DNA of 64,000 bases from Bacillus sp. ISL-51 (GCF_018613535.1 NZ_JAGGQB010000013.1:1-64000); one strand, 5' to 3'. Positions 26,643-37,022 are shown, counted from the stretch's first letter. The notes: generated by a model not told the origin, from the letters alone. Numbers and translations are program-made.

Positions 26643-27466
26643 ATTAGGTCGCTGCCCGTCAGAAAAACGGGAATCAGGCTGCCTTGATATTTTTTTTCAA
26701 TAAACGCGGCGGTATCATCTGATTGGTACAGCGCCAGAATTTTTTTAAACTGCTCGTTATCCTTGTCTTCGGCTCTTACCGCGATTAAATTGATATACGC
26801 TTCTTTCGTTTGCCCCGATTGGATCAGCGCATCCTTTTCAGCATTGAATCCCGCTTTTTCGGCGTCATGTTTACTCAGAACGGCAGCATCAGCATGCGAT
26901 ACCTCTTTATACGCGTTCGTTTCCATTTCCGTTTTTAACGTTACATGCTTCAGGTTGTCCTTAATCATATCGGCAGACCCCGTCCCGGTAAATCCCTTTT
27001 TCAATGTAATAAAGTCAGCCTCCTGCATCAGAACGAGCGCCCTTCCGAAGGCCGCCGCTTCATCAGGAACGGCAATGACCGCTCCGTCTGGTATATCCCG
27101 CAGGCGCTTATGCTGTTTTGAATAAACCCCTAGCGATGCCGCATATGTCGTTCCTAAAGGTGCCAGCTCCTTTTTTACATTCGGGGGCAGGGACTGAAAA
27201 TAGGAAACCGTTTGAAACGCGTTCGCTTCAAGCTCTCCGTTGGCAAGAGCCAAATCAGCCTCAGCATAATCTGAAAACGGTATGAAAGAAAGCTTCAGTC
27301 CTTCCTCTTCGGCTTTTTTTGCGACAAAATCCCAGGCAGATTGGTCAGACTCGTTAATTCCGATGTTTATCGTGCGATTCTCGGCGGGATAATGGCATGA
27401 AGTAAGTGAAATGATCAGAATGAAGAAGAACAGACCGTATAAAAGCCGCTGTTTCAAGATGACCAT
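26627..27466 (-). CDS. yhcJ: YhcJ, MetQ/NlpA-type substrate-binding lipoprotein
   Basis: 279 residues. The signal peptide ends in a lipobox (IISLTSC), followed by a MetQ/NlpA fold: INIGINESDQ opening, LANGELEANAFQ, SLGVYSKQHKRL and ADAAVLSKHDAEKAG are typical of methionine-binding proteins. No ABC permease or ATPase is adjacent, so it may feed another importer or act as an orphan. The GGGAG ribosome site is only one base from the annotated ATG and 10 bases from a TTG at 27457, which could be the true start. Synteny matches B. subtilis yhcJ next to cspB. Confidence 0.85.
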   Translation of the reverse strand: MVILKQRLLYGLFFFILIISLTSCHYPAENRTINIGINESDQSAWDFVAKKAEEEGLKLSFIPFSDYAEADLALANGELEANAFQTVSYFQSLPPNVKKELAPLGTTYAASLGVYSKQHKRLRDIPDGAVIAVPDEAAAFGRALVLMQEADFITLKKGFTGTGSADMIKDNLKHVTLKTEMETNAYKEVSHADAAVLSKHDAEKAGFNAEKDALIQSGQTKEAYINLIAVRAEDKDNEQFKKILALYQSDDTAAFIEKKYQGSLIPVFLTGSDLIEKKE

Positions 27467-27651
27467 ACTCCCTATCTATTTTTAAATAAAGAAGCTATAC
27501 CATAATTCGGAATCATTGTAATTTTAACCTTACCGATTTAAAACAGGGTTGTCAATTTTATTTAGGGGGGTTCCGTATCAGCTTTTCCTGTACATAATAG
27601 TACGTTTTCTTCATTAAAATCGTTTTTTCAAAAAAAAGTTACATTTAGCAG

Positions 27652-27680
27652 TTGTTTTTTTTCGAGATTACTGGTAGAGT
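27652..27680 (+). promoter_or_regulatory. Probable cspB promoter with long leader
   Basis: TTGTTT (27652-27657), 17-base spacer, TAGAGT (27675-27680). Transcription from about 27687 gives a ~120-base untranslated leader, as is usual for cold-shock genes whose leader controls mRNA stability and translation. Confidence 0.55.
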
Positions 27681-27713
27681 AAAGGTAATTATTTTTGTTC
27701 GAACTATCTTTAA

Positions 27714-28007
<294 letters not shown>

Positions 28008-28016
28008 ATTGTTTTA

Positions 28017-28050
28017 AAACCTGCCGGTGTAAGCCGACAGGTTTTTTTTG
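28017..28050 (+). terminator. cspB terminator
   Basis: AAACCTG.CGG / CCG.CAGGTTT stem followed by T8. Confidence 0.85.
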
Positions 28051-28054
28051 ATTT

Positions 28055-28088
28055 AAAAAGCTGTTTTGCATGTGCAAAACAGCTTTTT
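28055..28088. terminator. yhcI terminator
   Basis: Perfect 16-bp stem (28055-28070 with 28073-28088) with a 2-base spacer, directly after the yhcI stop on the minus strand. It sits back to back with the cspB terminator. Confidence 0.85.
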
Positions 28089-28092
28089 TATA

Positions 28093-29040
28093 TCAGGTAG
28101 CGATATCACGTTTTAAGAATACACCAAATGCAAGGAGCTGAAAAATCACGAAGTAGATGATGAGCATCACGATAGAAAACGTCATCGTCATTCCCTCAAC
28201 TAAGGGAGTGCCATTCATATACTGTGATAAATCCGTGTTGGCAAATAAAATATATTTAGCCCATTCAAATTTCGCAGCGAGAAATACAGTCGCCGTGCTG
28301 CCCATAACCAATAGAAAAATAGAGAATCCTACTGCTAATGAGCTGTTTCTGAATACTGCGGACAGCATAAACGCCATCGTCGCAAGCATAAAGGCCGAGA
28401 TGGATTCATATACGTATGTTTTAGCTAAATAACCGATGATATTTTGCTCAAAAACATGACCGTCCTTGTATACCAAATGTACATTTCCGGCAGGATCCCC
28501 GCCTGTTCCGAAAAAGATTAATCCCAAAAGAGCCGAGCCGGCAAATAAAATCACCAGCAGCGACAGGCCGAACAGCAGCACCGTAATATATTTGGAAAGC
28601 AGAATTTGAAAACGGCTGAGCGGCCGGATAGCCAGCAGCTTAATGGTTCCCCAGTTGAACTCATTCGCCACGATTCCCGCTGCGATGATAATCGTGAACA
28701 GTCCGGTCAGGGTCGTCATCATGGCAGAGTCTGATACATAAGACCAAGCCGTGTATCCTGTATCATCCGGGATATTGTGTTCAATACGGTAGTCGTTCTT
28801 TGCTATTTCCTCTTTCAAATTGTCAGTGAGCGTTTTATTTCCGGATTCCTTGATCTGCTGCTTCATTTCCTTGTTTTCAGCCTGAAGCTCCTGCTTCCAA
28901 TTCGGATTGGCTTCATCGTTACTGAAGTGATTAGATAAAAACGCAAATCCGATCATTGAAACGCCTAAAATAATAATCATAACCCACGTGCCGACGCGGC
29001 TGAAAATTTTTATCCATTCATTATAGACCAGGTTAAGCAT
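28093..29040 (-). CDS. yhcI: YhcI, ABC-2 type permease
   Basis: 315 residues with about six hydrophobic segments. A first helix is followed by a charged ~60-residue external segment (ELQAENKEMKQQIKE), then a helix cluster with the GTIKLLAIRPLSRFQILLSK coupling region typical of ABC-2 permeases. It overlaps the ATPase gene yhcH by 8 bases and is the last gene of the yhcEFGHI operon. It probably pairs with YhcH as a two-component exporter; the substrate is unknown. Confidence 0.9.
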   Translation of the reverse strand: MLNLVYNEWIKIFSRVGTWVMIIILGVSMIGFAFLSNHFSNDEANPNWKQELQAENKEMKQQIKESGNKTLTDNLKEEIAKNDYRIEHNIPDDTGYTAWSYVSDSAMMTTLTGLFTIIIAAGIVANEFNWGTIKLLAIRPLSRFQILLSKYITVLLFGLSLLVILFAGSALLGLIFFGTGGDPAGNVHLVYKDGHVFEQNIIGYLAKTYVYESISAFMLATMAFMLSAVFRNSSLAVGFSIFLLVMGSTATVFLAAKFEWAKYILFANTDLSQYMNGTPLVEGMTMTFSIVMLIIYFVIFQLLAFGVFLKRDIAT

Positions 29041-29950
29041 ATTGCGCCTCCTCTTTCGTACCGCCGGTAATTTCTAAGAAACGATCTTCTAAAGATTTTG
29101 TGACGATTTTTACTTCGTATAAGCGAATGTTCTGGCGGACCAGCAGCGCAATCACATCAGGCACTTCTTGTTTAGACAGTTTCATCACCAAGCCGTTTTT
29201 CTTTTTCACGCAGTCAAACTCACTCAAAGCAGAAAGGGCATCTTCCCCTTGTTCAGTGTGGAAAAAGTATGTATCTTTCTCCTCTTTCCCTTCATCCCTT
29301 ACATTTTGAATATCGACAAGCTCGCCTTTTTGCAAAATGCCGATTCGATCGCACATTAATTCCATTTCTGATAACAGGTGGCTTGAGACGATAACCGCCA
29401 TTCCTTTTTCCCGCGTCAGCTTTTTCAGATGGTCTCTGATTTCTCTGATGCCGGCAGGGTCAAGGCCATTAGTCGGTTCATCCAAAATCAGCACCTTAGG
29501 GTCATGCAGCAGGCTCTGCGCGAGGCCCAGGCGCTGTCTCATTCCAAGAGAATATGTTTTCACCTTATCGTGAATCCTGTCCCGCAGTCCGACGAGTTCA
29601 ATGACCTCCTCTATTTTTTCTTTCGTAACGCCTTTTACCATCCTTGCGTACTGCTGCAAATTTTTATAGCCGCTCAGAAATTTGTAAAGCTCGGGATTTT
29701 CAACAATGGCCCCGATATGCTTTACAGCTTGAGAATAGTTTTTTGTAATGGATTGGCCGCAAATGACGATATCACCCTGTGACAGCTTCATTAATCCGAC
29801 CATCATTCTGATCGTAGTGGTTTTCCCCGCTCCGTTAGGCCCTAAAAAACCAAACACTTCGCCTGCCTGAACGGTGAAGCTGAGATCTTTTATAATCGTG
29901 CGCCCTTTGATTGTTTTCTTTACCTGCTTTAGTTCCAATACGGTTTCCAA
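29033..29950 (-). CDS. yhcH: YhcH, ABC transporter ATPase
   Basis: 305 residues, TTG start at 29950 directly after the yhcG stop, with GGGGGAA as ribosome site. Walker A GPNGAGKTT, signature YSLGMRQRLGLAQ, Walker B VLILDEPTNGLDP and the SSHLLSE switch are all intact. A ~80-residue C-terminal domain follows, as in bacitracin/lantibiotic-type exporters. The partner membrane protein is YhcI. Confidence 0.92.
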   Translation of the reverse strand: METVLELKQVKKTIKGRTIIKDLSFTVQAGEVFGFLGPNGAGKTTTIRMMVGLMKLSQGDIVICGQSITKNYSQAVKHIGAIVENPELYKFLSGYKNLQQYARMVKGVTKEKIEEVIELVGLRDRIHDKVKTYSLGMRQRLGLAQSLLHDPKVLILDEPTNGLDPAGIREIRDHLKKLTREKGMAVIVSSHLLSEMELMCDRIGILQKGELVDIQNVRDEGKEEKDTYFFHTEQGEDALSALSEFDCVKKKNGLVMKLSKQEVPDVIALLVRQNIRLYEVKIVTKSLEDRFLEITGGTKEEAQYA

Positions 29951-30670
29951 TCAAATTCCCCCTTTTTCTTCATACGCTTGTATTATTGATTTAAACCATT
30001 GCAGCACTGACATTCCTTCCTGCTCCCGGATCTCCTCCACATTGCGCTGTTCGGCAATTTCGCCGCCCGCAAACACGATGACCTCGTCTAACAGCGTTTC
30101 GATCTCGTCAATCTCATGCGTAGCGATCACTACGATCTGACTGTCAAAGTCAATGCAGGATACGAGGCTGTTGACAATTGATTCTCTTACCGCCGGGTCA
30201 AGGCCGGAAAAAGGCTCATCTAACAGAATGACGGATGCTTTTCTTGATAATGCCAGGACAATTTTCAGCCTGCCCCGGCTGCCTTTTGACAGCTCTTTTA
30301 TTTTCTGCTCTGATGAGAGGTTCATTTCCGTTAATAACACCCGCGCTTTTTCCAGCTGAAAATCCGAAAATTGAGAATGATAAAAGAAGAGCATATCGCC
30401 GACTGTGGCGCGGCCGGTAAACATGTCATGTTCCGTTAAATAGGCTGTACGCAAAAGCATGTTCCGGCTTACGGTCCGGTCACCGATTTTTACGGAGCCG
30501 GACGTCGGAAACGCAAGACCGGCAAGCATCTTCAGCGTTGTTGATTTGCCGCTGCCATTCGGTCCTAAAATGCCGTAGATTTTCCCCGGAGACAATGAGA
30601 ATGATACGTTTTTGACCGCAAGCTTCCGGCCGTATTTTTTTGTTACATGTTGAAAAGCGAGATTCATCAT
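29951..30670 (-). CDS. yhcG: YhcG, ABC transporter ATPase
   Basis: 239 residues. Walker [10 protein letters not shown] and Walker [14 protein letters not shown] are intact; the signature region reads [15 protein letters not shown]. It is similar to YtrB/EcsA-like ATPases controlled by a GntR regulator. It overlaps the regulator gene yhcF by 4 bases and probably works with the membrane protein YhcE. Having two ATPases and two membrane proteins in one operon resembles the ytrABCDEF arrangement. Confidence 0.9.
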   Translation of the reverse strand: MMNLAFQHVTKKYGRKLAVKNVSFSLSPGKIYGILGPNGSGKSTTLKMLAGLAFPTSGSVKIGDRTVSRNMLLRTAYLTEHDMFTGRATVGDMLFFYHSQFSDFQLEKARVLLTEMNLSSEQKIKELSKGSRGRLKIVLALSRKASVILLDEPFSGLDPAVRESIVNSLVSCIDFDSQIVVIATHEIDEIETLLDEVIVFAGGEIAEQRNVEEIREQEGMSVLQWFKSIIQAYEEKGGI

Positions 30671-31035
30671 TTGTCTTCCTCCGCATATTGCTTGATCCCG
30701 TTCAGCATTTCTTCTTTAGACAAACCAAGTTCCGCCATCTCTTGGACAAAGCGTTTTAACACGTCTTTAGTCAGCCTGTCTTTCAGCTCCGCCGTCAAAT
30801 CAGGCCTTTCTGTTATAAAGGTTCCCTGCCCTCTTCTTGTTTCCACGATCCCCAGCCTTTCCATCTCACTATACGTTCTTTGTATGGTATTCGGATTTAC
30901 TTTCATCTGCACAGCCATCTCTCTGACTGAAGGGAGTTTGTCACCCGGTGAAAGCTCGCTTCGAATCAGCCGATAATATACACGGTCGGCAATTTGTAAA
31001 TAAATCGGCTTCGATGATTGGAAGTCATGTTCCAT
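30667..31035 (-). CDS. yhcF: YhcF, GntR-family (YtrA-type) repressor
   Basis: 122 residues. The N-terminal winged helix ([20 protein letters not shown], then [16 protein letters not shown]) is followed by a short helical tail of about 45 residues, as in the YtrA subfamily, which lacks a large ligand-binding domain. It lies between yhcE and yhcG in one operon and likely represses that operon, possibly in response to cell-wall-active compounds as for YtrA. Confidence 0.92.
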   Translation of the reverse strand: MEHDFQSSKPIYLQIADRVYYRLIRSELSPGDKLPSVREMAVQMKVNPNTIQRTYSEMERLGIVETRRGQGTFITERPDLTAELKDRLTKDVLKRFVQEMAELGLSKEEMLNGIKQYAEEDK

Positions 31036-31037
31036 AA

Positions 31038-31820
31038 TTACACCTCAACCTTGCGATGAAGAAGGATAGAGGCGAGAAGCAGATACAGTACGGTCAAAAT
31101 AATTACAACAAGAATTTCAAGCAGCGATAAATGAACGGCCTTCAGCTCTACGGTCCAGCCTATCTGCTTTGCGAAATGAAATTCAAAGTCACTATACACT
31201 TTTACCGGCCATAACCTGCTCCCGGTTTCTGTTAAAGGAGTGATGATTTTATCATCAACAAAGGTCCACACTGCTGCGATAACAATACAAATCACCCAGC
31301 GGAGGACGGGGAAATATTTTAAAGAGTGAAAAACGGTCCAAAATACAGCCACAACCACACACAAATACGCTGAACTGATCAGCATGTAAACATTTATCAC
31401 ACTGATCGTGCCGGCCAAGGGAATTTGGTGTTCCAGCAGCCCTTTTTCAGAAAGCATTCGGTACATCCAGATTCCGTAACCGGTCAAAACCACCTGCGAT
31501 ATCAACTGATACAGCAGAGAAGCCGTCAGTTTGGAAGCCAGTAAATAAAACCCGCCATTCGGATTGTAAAGCCAAAGCTGGTTTTTTCCTTCTTTATGAA
31601 GGTGGTAGTACATAAGAAGCGGAGACAGCAGAAATTGAAAAACTCCCATCGCCGCGAAGAAACCGAAGATGATCAGCGGCGCTTTTTCACGGGCAGCGAT
31701 AACGTGAGCTATCAGGCCGCAGCAAACCAAGCCGCACAGCCACACGGCCAGCCCTGGCCACGAAAGCCTCGCATCTTTTTTCAGCAAGCCTAAAAACGAA
31801 TTCATTCTTTCCCTCTCCAT
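31038..31820 (-). CDS. yhcE: YhcE, multi-pass membrane protein of the yhc ABC operon
   Basis: 260 residues with about six membrane segments and a short N-terminal cytoplasmic part. There is no catalytic motif. It is the first gene of the yhcEFGHI operon, ending 2 bases before yhcF, and is probably the membrane partner of YhcG. Synteny matches B. subtilis, although I see no separate yhcD between it and yhcC here; the 106-base gap mainly holds a terminator. Confidence 0.85.
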   Translation of the reverse strand: MERERMNSFLGLLKKDARLSWPGLAVWLCGLVCCGLIAHVIAAREKAPLIIFGFFAAMGVFQFLLSPLLMYYHLHKEGKNQLWLYNPNGGFYLLASKLTASLLYQLISQVVLTGYGIWMYRMLSEKGLLEHQIPLAGTISVINVYMLISSAYLCVVVAVFWTVFHSLKYFPVLRWVICIVIAAVWTFVDDKIITPLTETGSRLWPVKVYSDFEFHFAKQIGWTVELKAVHLSLLEILVVIILTVLYLLLASILLHRKVEV

Positions 31821-31887
31821 TCAAGTGTATGAGTAACATAGTACACTAGTTCATCTTAAAATACAATCCCCCGGCAAAAATGCAAAA

Positions 31888-31920
31888 AAAGGCAAATCCG
31901 TTTTACGCAGATTTGCCTTT
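31888..31920. terminator. Terminator of yhcC unit
   Basis: AAAGGCAAATC / GATTTGCCTTT stem with an 11-base loop and T/A runs on the flanks; it lies just after the yhcC stop on the minus strand. Confidence 0.85.
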
Positions 31921-31926
31921 TTTCCG

Positions 31927-32298
31927 TTATTTCTTTTTGTTTTTTAAGGAGAGCAGCGCATCACGATAGCTGCTATCCTGCATTTTGTCGCTTGTTGGAT
32001 CGTTTTTCGGCTGATCCCCGTCAGAAGTTTTAAACTTCTGAAGCGCCTGACGGTAAACGTCATCGGCCATTGTATTCTTTTTCTCCTTAGGAGAATCCGC
32101 TTTTACAGCGACGGGAACATGTTCAGCCGAGCGTTCCGCGGCCGGATCATGCTTTTCCGTCTGCTGTTCGGCTGAAGTGCCGATCGCTTCTCTTGTTTCA
32201 TTTTTTACATTTTGTCCAGCAGAAGTGTTACGGACGTTGAATGTGATAAGAAGTGCAATCACAATGACAGCAGCAATAACCGCTATAATAATGGCCAT
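31927..32298 (-). CDS. yhcC: YhcC, small single-pass membrane protein
   Basis: 123 residues: an N-terminal membrane helix (residues 2-20) and then a hydrophilic, probably disordered region. Two similar short motifs, DDVYRQALQKFK and DSSYRDALLSLK, occur in the C-terminal half and may be short binding motifs. Function unknown. It follows yhcB by 12 bases, so it is probably co-transcribed with yhcA-yhcB or yhcB. Confidence 0.82.
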   Translation of the reverse strand: MAIIIAVIAAVIVIALLITFNVRNTSAGQNVKNETREAIGTSAEQQTEKHDPAAERSAEHVPVAVKADSPKEKKNTMADDVYRQALQKFKTSDGDQPKNDPTSDKMQDSSYRDALLSLKNKKK

Positions 32299-32310
32299 AT
32301 AACCCTCTCC

Positions 32311-32841
32311 TTACTGTCCGGCTGTTAAATTACCTGTGACTTGGCTGACACGTCTGCCAAGCGCACGGCCTAATTGAAGGCCTTCTTCCGTCATCAGCAC
32401 ATCACTGTCAACCGGGCATGTGACACCTGCGCCATAGTAAGAGCCGTACAGCGCGTTTTCAGGGACATTGCCCGGCAGACCGACAACAATCATGCCTTGG
32501 TGAAACATCGGAGTGATCAGATTGTGCATTGTCATTTCTAATCCGCCGTGCGTTGTCGCCGTCGTACAGAAGACAGCGCCGACTTTATCGATCAGTTCGC
32601 CCTCAGCCCACAGATAGCCGAGCTTGTCGATCCACGCTTTTAATCCGGAACTGATTGTGCCGAAATGTCCCGGGCAGCCCCAGATAATAGCGTCCATATC
32701 CTTCAGCTTACGGATGTCGGCATGATCGACATGGTCGATCAGAACCTCAGCGGCGTCATTTTCTCTTGCACCTTCCGCAATGGCTTCGGCAAGATGTTTT
32801 GTGTGTTCACCTTCACTATCGTACACTACGTAAATTTTCAT
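32311..32841 (-). CDS. yhcB: YhcB, flavodoxin-like NAD(P)H:quinone oxidoreductase (WrbA-like)
   Basis: 176 residues. Flavodoxin fold with the FMN phosphate loop [14 protein letters not shown] (about 8-21) and flavin-binding stretches [19 protein letters not shown] and [12 protein letters not shown]. Members of this family reduce quinones with two electrons and protect against oxidative stress. Good match to B. subtilis YhcB. It lies downstream of the MFS pump gene yhcA. Confidence 0.88.
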   Translation of the reverse strand: MKIYVVYDSEGEHTKHLAEAIAEGARENDAAEVLIDHVDHADIRKLKDMDAIIWGCPGHFGTISSGLKAWIDKLGYLWAEGELIDKVGAVFCTTATTHGGLEMTMHNLITPMFHQGMIVVGLPGNVPENALYGSYYGAGVTCPVDSDVLMTEEGLQLGRALGRRVSQVTGNLTAGQ

Positions 32842-32865
32842 TCAGGAAACCTCCCAATCACAAGT

Positions 32866-34461
32866 TTAAGATTCCTTCACTTCTTTAGGGGCCGGAAGCA
32901 ATGACAGCTCCTCTTTTTTCTTCGCTCTTTGTTTGTCCTTTCTTACGTCACGCAAGAAAAGGCTTAAGACAACGCCGATAACCGCAAAAATCGTCGCCCA
33001 CATAAACGCGTCATTAATTCCCATTACGTTGGAATTAAGTGAAGCCGTTTTGTAGAGATATGAATATACGGTTGATTTAGCGGTATCAAGAGACATGTTC
33101 ATGTTAACCATTAAATTCGAAACCGCGCTTTGGAAAGACTGCATAAAGCTCGGATCAGCAGTGCTTGTTTTATCGGCAATTTGCGTATAATGGAATGTCG
33201 TACGATTCGTGTAAATGGTTGTGATTAAACTTGTTCCGATTGAACCGCTGATTTGGCGGAGCGTGTTGCTCATCGCCGTACCGTGGCTGTTCAAGCGGGC
33301 CGGAAGCTGGTTCATCCCGGCTGTCATAACAGGCATCATTAACAATGACATACCGAACGCGCGGATGGCGTAAACAAGCATAATGTGCGTGTAAGGCGTA
33401 TCAATTGTTAATTTTGTATATTGGAATGTCGTCGCAACCGTAATGACCAGCCCGACAATCGCAAGCGGTCTCGGACCGATTTTGTCAAACAGAATTCCAG
33501 AAATCGGCGACATGATCAACATGACAATCGCGCCCGGTAAGAGAAGCAGACCGGATTGAAGCGCCGTAAAGCCGACCAGGTTCTGCAAGTAAATCGGAAG
33601 CAGGAACATTCCAGTGTAAAGCGCAACGGTAATAATGACATTTATGACACTGGACAGTGAGAAAATGTCGTATTTAAATACTCTGAAGTCGAGCATCGGT
33701 TTCTCTGAGCGCAATTGCTGAATGACAAATGCCGCAATCGCGATGATACCGACAATAACGGTAGAAAGAACGATAGGATCTCCCCAGCCGTCGCTTCCTG
33801 CTTCACTGACTCCGTAAAGCAATGAGGCAAATCCGATAATCGATAGGATTGCACCCAAGCTGTCGAGTTTGATTTTTTGCGGCTCAACCAAGTTCTTAAA
33901 GAGGAAAAACGCTATGATAATAACGATTGCCCCGATCGGAACAAGGCCGTAGAACATGATGCGCCATGTGTAATGCTCAATGATCCAGCCGGAAAGAGTC
34001 GGCCCGACCGCAGGAGCGAACATCATCGCAAGGCCGAAAATCCCCATTCCTTTCCCCCTGCTTTCAGGCGGGAAGATAAGCAGAATAGTTGTCATAACAA
34101 GCGGCTGAAGTATACCGCCGCCGACCGCCTGAATTAACCGGCCGATCAGCATGGTTGAGAAGTTAGGCGCGATTCCGCAGACTAACGTTCCCGCTGTAAA
34201 ACAGAACATGGCGACGAGAAAGAGGCTTCTCTGCCCGAATCGGGTAATTAAGAAGGCCGATAACGGAATCAACACGCCGTTGACCAGCATATACCCGGTC
34301 GTCAGCCACTGAATCGTCGTTGCACTCACACCGAACTCGGTCATTAAGTGCGGCATCGCCACGTTAAGAAGCGTTTGGTTCAGGATCGCCAGGAATAACC
34401 CGGCCATAAGCACTATAAGCAATGTTTTAGGACTTTTTACTTGATTATCTGATTTAGCCAC
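32866..34461 (-). CDS. yhcA: YhcA, DHA2-type (EmrB-like) MFS multidrug transporter
   Basis: 531 residues, 14 predicted membrane segments. The drug-proton antiporter motif LNVAMPHLMTEFG occurs in helix 1, with further motifs GRLIQAVGGGILQPL and GPTLSGWI. GTG start at 34461 with GGGAGG 10 bases upstream. With yhbJ (membrane fusion protein) and yhbI (MarR) upstream on the same strand it forms an EmrRAB-like set that would export hydrophobic toxic compounds. Confidence 0.92.
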   Translation of the reverse strand: MAKSDNQVKSPKTLLIVLMAGLFLAILNQTLLNVAMPHLMTEFGVSATTIQWLTTGYMLVNGVLIPLSAFLITRFGQRSLFLVAMFCFTAGTLVCGIAPNFSTMLIGRLIQAVGGGILQPLVMTTILLIFPPESRGKGMGIFGLAMMFAPAVGPTLSGWIIEHYTWRIMFYGLVPIGAIVIIIAFFLFKNLVEPQKIKLDSLGAILSIIGFASLLYGVSEAGSDGWGDPIVLSTVIVGIIAIAAFVIQQLRSEKPMLDFRVFKYDIFSLSSVINVIITVALYTGMFLLPIYLQNLVGFTALQSGLLLLPGAIVMLIMSPISGILFDKIGPRPLAIVGLVITVATTFQYTKLTIDTPYTHIMLVYAIRAFGMSLLMMPVMTAGMNQLPARLNSHGTAMSNTLRQISGSIGTSLITTIYTNRTTFHYTQIADKTSTADPSFMQSFQSAVSNLMVNMNMSLDTAKSTVYSYLYKTASLNSNVMGINDAFMWATIFAVIGVVLSLFLRDVRKDKQRAKKKEELSLLPAPKEVKES

Positions 34462-34501
34462 CTAAGACAACCTCCCTTCATGGTTTGATGACTGATCTGT
34501 A

Positions 34502-35134
34502 TTATTCAGAAATTTTTACAGATGCGTTCATACCAGGAAGCACCTTGTCAGATGGGTTGCTGAGTGAAATTTTAACAGGAACTTTTTGTGTTATTTTTGT
34601 GTAGTTGCCGCTTGAGTTTGAAGACGGCAGCATGTCAAATGTAGAGTTTGTCGCATAGCCGATTTCTTCTACTGTTCCGTCAAATGTTGTATTTGGATCG
34701 CCGTCAACGACAACGTCTACTTTGTTTCCTACTTCAATGTCTCTAATGTCTGTTTCTTTAATGTTAGCTGTGATGTAAAGGTGTTTCATGTCAATTTCTT
34801 GTGCAATTGTTGTACCCGCTTGCACCATTTGACCGTTTTTCACTTCGTTTTTCACGATTGTTCCATCCATGATGGCTTTAACATCAGCTGATTGCTGGCC
34901 TTTGATTTTCGCAACAACATCGTTTTTGCTTACTTCTTTCCCCTCATCAAGGTTCCAGTCTGTTACTTTACCAGCTGCAGGTGCTGTAATTGCCGCCATG
35001 TCGCCGGCCACTTTTGCTTCATCGGTTTTTACATAGTGCGTGCTTTGATAATAGTAGTAAGCACCTCCGGCTATAATTGCAAGAACAACAATCAAACCGA
35101 TAATGTTGGTCAGAATTAAACGTCCTCTGTTCAT
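34502..35134 (-). CDS. yhbJ: YhbJ, membrane fusion (HlyD/EmrA-like) protein
   Basis: About 210 residues from the ATG at 35134, which follows AAAGGAG; the frame is open 11 codons further to 35167, which could be the annotated start. One N-terminal membrane helix is followed by a biotinyl-lipoyl-like segment (TDEAKVAGDMAAITAPAAGK), a short hairpin and a beta-barrel (DGTIVKNEVKNGQMVQAGT, VVDGDPNTTFDGTVEEIGYA). It is the periplasm-equivalent adaptor of the YhcA pump. Confidence 0.9.
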   Translation of the reverse strand: MNRGRLILTNIIGLIVVLAIIAGGAYYYYQSTHYVKTDEAKVAGDMAAITAPAAGKVTDWNLDEGKEVSKNDVVAKIKGQQSADVKAIMDGTIVKNEVKNGQMVQAGTTIAQEIDMKHLYITANIKETDIRDIEVGNKVDVVVDGDPNTTFDGTVEEIGYATNSTFDMLPSSNSSGNYTKITQKVPVKISLSNPSDKVLPGMNASVKISE

Positions 35135-35203
35135 TTTGTTTTCTCCTTTCGTTTCTTCCTCTATCATTTTGTGGAATGATGATAAAAATATGTGGGAATT
35201 TTT

Positions 35204-35668
35204 TTATTTTCCGTTTTTCACTGCACAGCCGTTCGCAAGCTTCGTTAAGCTTTCTGCAAGCTTACGCAGGTACTGCAGTTCAGCGGTATTAAGCTGCCTG
35301 TAAAGCCCCGCTGCTTTTTCAGCGTACTGAACAGCAGCTTTCTGTAGAAGTTCTTCCCCCTCTTCGGTTAACTGAATCATAACAACACGCCGGTCATCGT
35401 GATAGTCGCTTCGAACCATTAAGCGGCGCTTATACAGAATATCTGTCATTCTGGTTACAGACGCCGGTTTCAGATCCAGCGACAAAGCCAGCCTTGAAAG
35501 CGCCGTGCTTCCGCTCTTATGTATTTTGAACATCAGCAGATATTGAAGGACTGTAATATCAAAAGGCTCAAGAACAGTCTCCAGAATCATCTTTTGCTTT
35601 TTATAAATTGATCTGGATGTATCAAACAGCTGTTCAAAACTGAGCAAAGCACGTTCTGATTCAATCAC
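35204..35668 (-). CDS. yhbI: YhbI, MarR-family regulator
   Basis: 154 residues. Winged helix with the recognition region LSRLALSLDLKPASVTRMTD and wing RSDYHDDRRVVMIQLT. It is the first gene of the yhbI-yhbJ-yhcA set and presumably represses it, by analogy with EmrR upstream of EmrAB. Confidence 0.9.
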   Translation of the reverse strand: MIESERALLSFEQLFDTSRSIYKKQKMILETVLEPFDITVLQYLLMFKIHKSGSTALSRLALSLDLKPASVTRMTDILYKRRLMVRSDYHDDRRVVMIQLTEEGEELLQKAAVQYAEKAAGLYRQLNTAELQYLRKLAESLTKLANGCAVKNGK

Positions 35669-35792
35669 CGTATTTTCGCCTCATTCCCTTAATAATAGTT
35701 CACAAGATAAAATATTAATAAATGAAAGAAGATTTGTAAAGAGAAAAGTTTCATTTTTTACGATCTTTTTTTGCGACTTATTTTTAATTAAA

Positions 35793-35839
35793 AAAAGCCG
35801 TGCAGAGAACCGTTGCTGAACGATTCCTTACATGGCTTT
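35793..35839 (-). terminator. Terminator after yhbH
   Basis: AAAGCCATG / CACGGCTTT (one G-T pair) around a ~27-base loop, followed on the minus strand by a T-rich run. The long loop makes this a moderate prediction. Confidence 0.6.
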
Positions 35840-35852
35840 CAGGGTGGGGCTG

Positions 35853-37022
35853 TTAACCGCTTACTCCTACTTCCTCTTTTTTAAAAAAGTTTTTCAGCGC
35901 CTGAAAAACGTCTGATTTCTGTTTTAAAATGTAATATTTGAATTTATCGTCCTTCACATTTTTATACGCGGACATGAGCGTAGAATGCCTGTTATATTGA
36001 TTGACCTCGCCGTAGCAGAATAAATTCGACTTTTTCATAATATCGTTGACAAGCTTCACACAGCGCGCGTTGTCTGACGTTAAATTATCTCCGTCCGAGA
36101 AATGAAACGGATAGATATTATAGCGGGACGGGTCGTATTTTTCATCAATTAATTCAAGAGACTTTCGGTAAACGGATGAGCAGATGGTTCCGCCGCTTTC
36201 CCCTTTGGAGAAGAAATCTTCTTCCGACACGACTTTCGCTTCCGTATGATGGGCGATAAATTCAATATCAACGGTCTCATACTTTGTCCGTAAAAATCGT
36301 GTCATCCAAAAAAAGAAACTTCTTGCCATATATTTTTCCCAGACGCCCATCGAACCGCTTGTATCCATCATTGCTAAAACGACGGCTTTCGACTCCGGCT
36401 TTGTCACATCATTCCATGTTTTATATTTCAGATCCTCCGGATAAATCGGATAAAACGACGGTTTTCCCGACATGGCGTTTCGTTTATATGCGGACATCAT
36501 CGTCCGTTTCTTATCAATATTCCCTGTTAACCCGGTTTTCCGGATATCATTAAACTCAATATCGGTATGGACGATATTGTCCCTTTCCTTTTGCTGCAGA
36601 TTCGGCAGTTCTAATTCCTTAAACAGCGCCTCCTCTAAGTCCATTAATGAAATTTCCGCTTCATAATAATCCTCGCCCGCCTGGTCGCCGGCACCCTGGC
36701 CTTTTCCGGTATCTTGCTTTTTATCCCCGCCGTCTCTGGCGACGACATCGCCGACCTGGCTGTCACCTTCACCTTGGCCCACATGTTTGTTTTTATCATA
36801 ATTATAGCGGATCTTATATTCATCAAGCGAACGGATCGGGATTTTCACGACATCTTTTCCGTTGGACATAATAATGCTTTCTTCGGTCACAAGATCTGGA
36901 AGATTATTTTTGATGGCTTCCTGTACTTTCTTTTGGTGGCGCTGCTGGTCGTCAAAGCCTTTGCGATGGAGGGACCAGTCTTCCTCTGAAATCAAAAAAT
37001 TGCCGCTGTCATTGTGGGACAT
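35853..37022 (-). CDS. yhbH: YhbH, sporulation-associated VWA-like protein (YeaH family)
   Basis: 389 residues (B. subtilis about 392). It has a charged N-terminal part, a Gly/Asp-rich linker (about 85-115), and a C-terminal von Willebrand A-like domain with a MIDAS-type DTSGSMG motif ([14 protein letters not shown]) and a matching SGGT segment. It is always paired with prkA, as YeaH is with YeaG in E. coli. In B. subtilis it is expressed in sporulation. A shared function with the PrkA kinase/AAA+ protein is likely, but its molecular role is unclear. Confidence 0.9.
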   Translation of the reverse strand: MSHNDSGNFLISEEDWSLHRKGFDDQQRHQKKVQEAIKNNLPDLVTEESIIMSNGKDVVKIPIRSLDEYKIRYNYDKNKHVGQGEGDSQVGDVVARDGGDKKQDTGKGQGAGDQAGEDYYEAEISLMDLEEALFKELELPNLQQKERDNIVHTDIEFNDIRKTGLTGNIDKKRTMMSAYKRNAMSGKPSFYPIYPEDLKYKTWNDVTKPESKAVVLAMMDTSGSMGVWEKYMARSFFFWMTRFLRTKYETVDIEFIAHHTEAKVVSEEDFFSKGESGGTICSSVYRKSLELIDEKYDPSRYNIYPFHFSDGDNLTSDNARCVKLVNDIMKKSNLFCYGEVNQYNRHSTLMSAYKNVKDDKFKYYILKQKSDVFQALKNFFKKEEVGVSG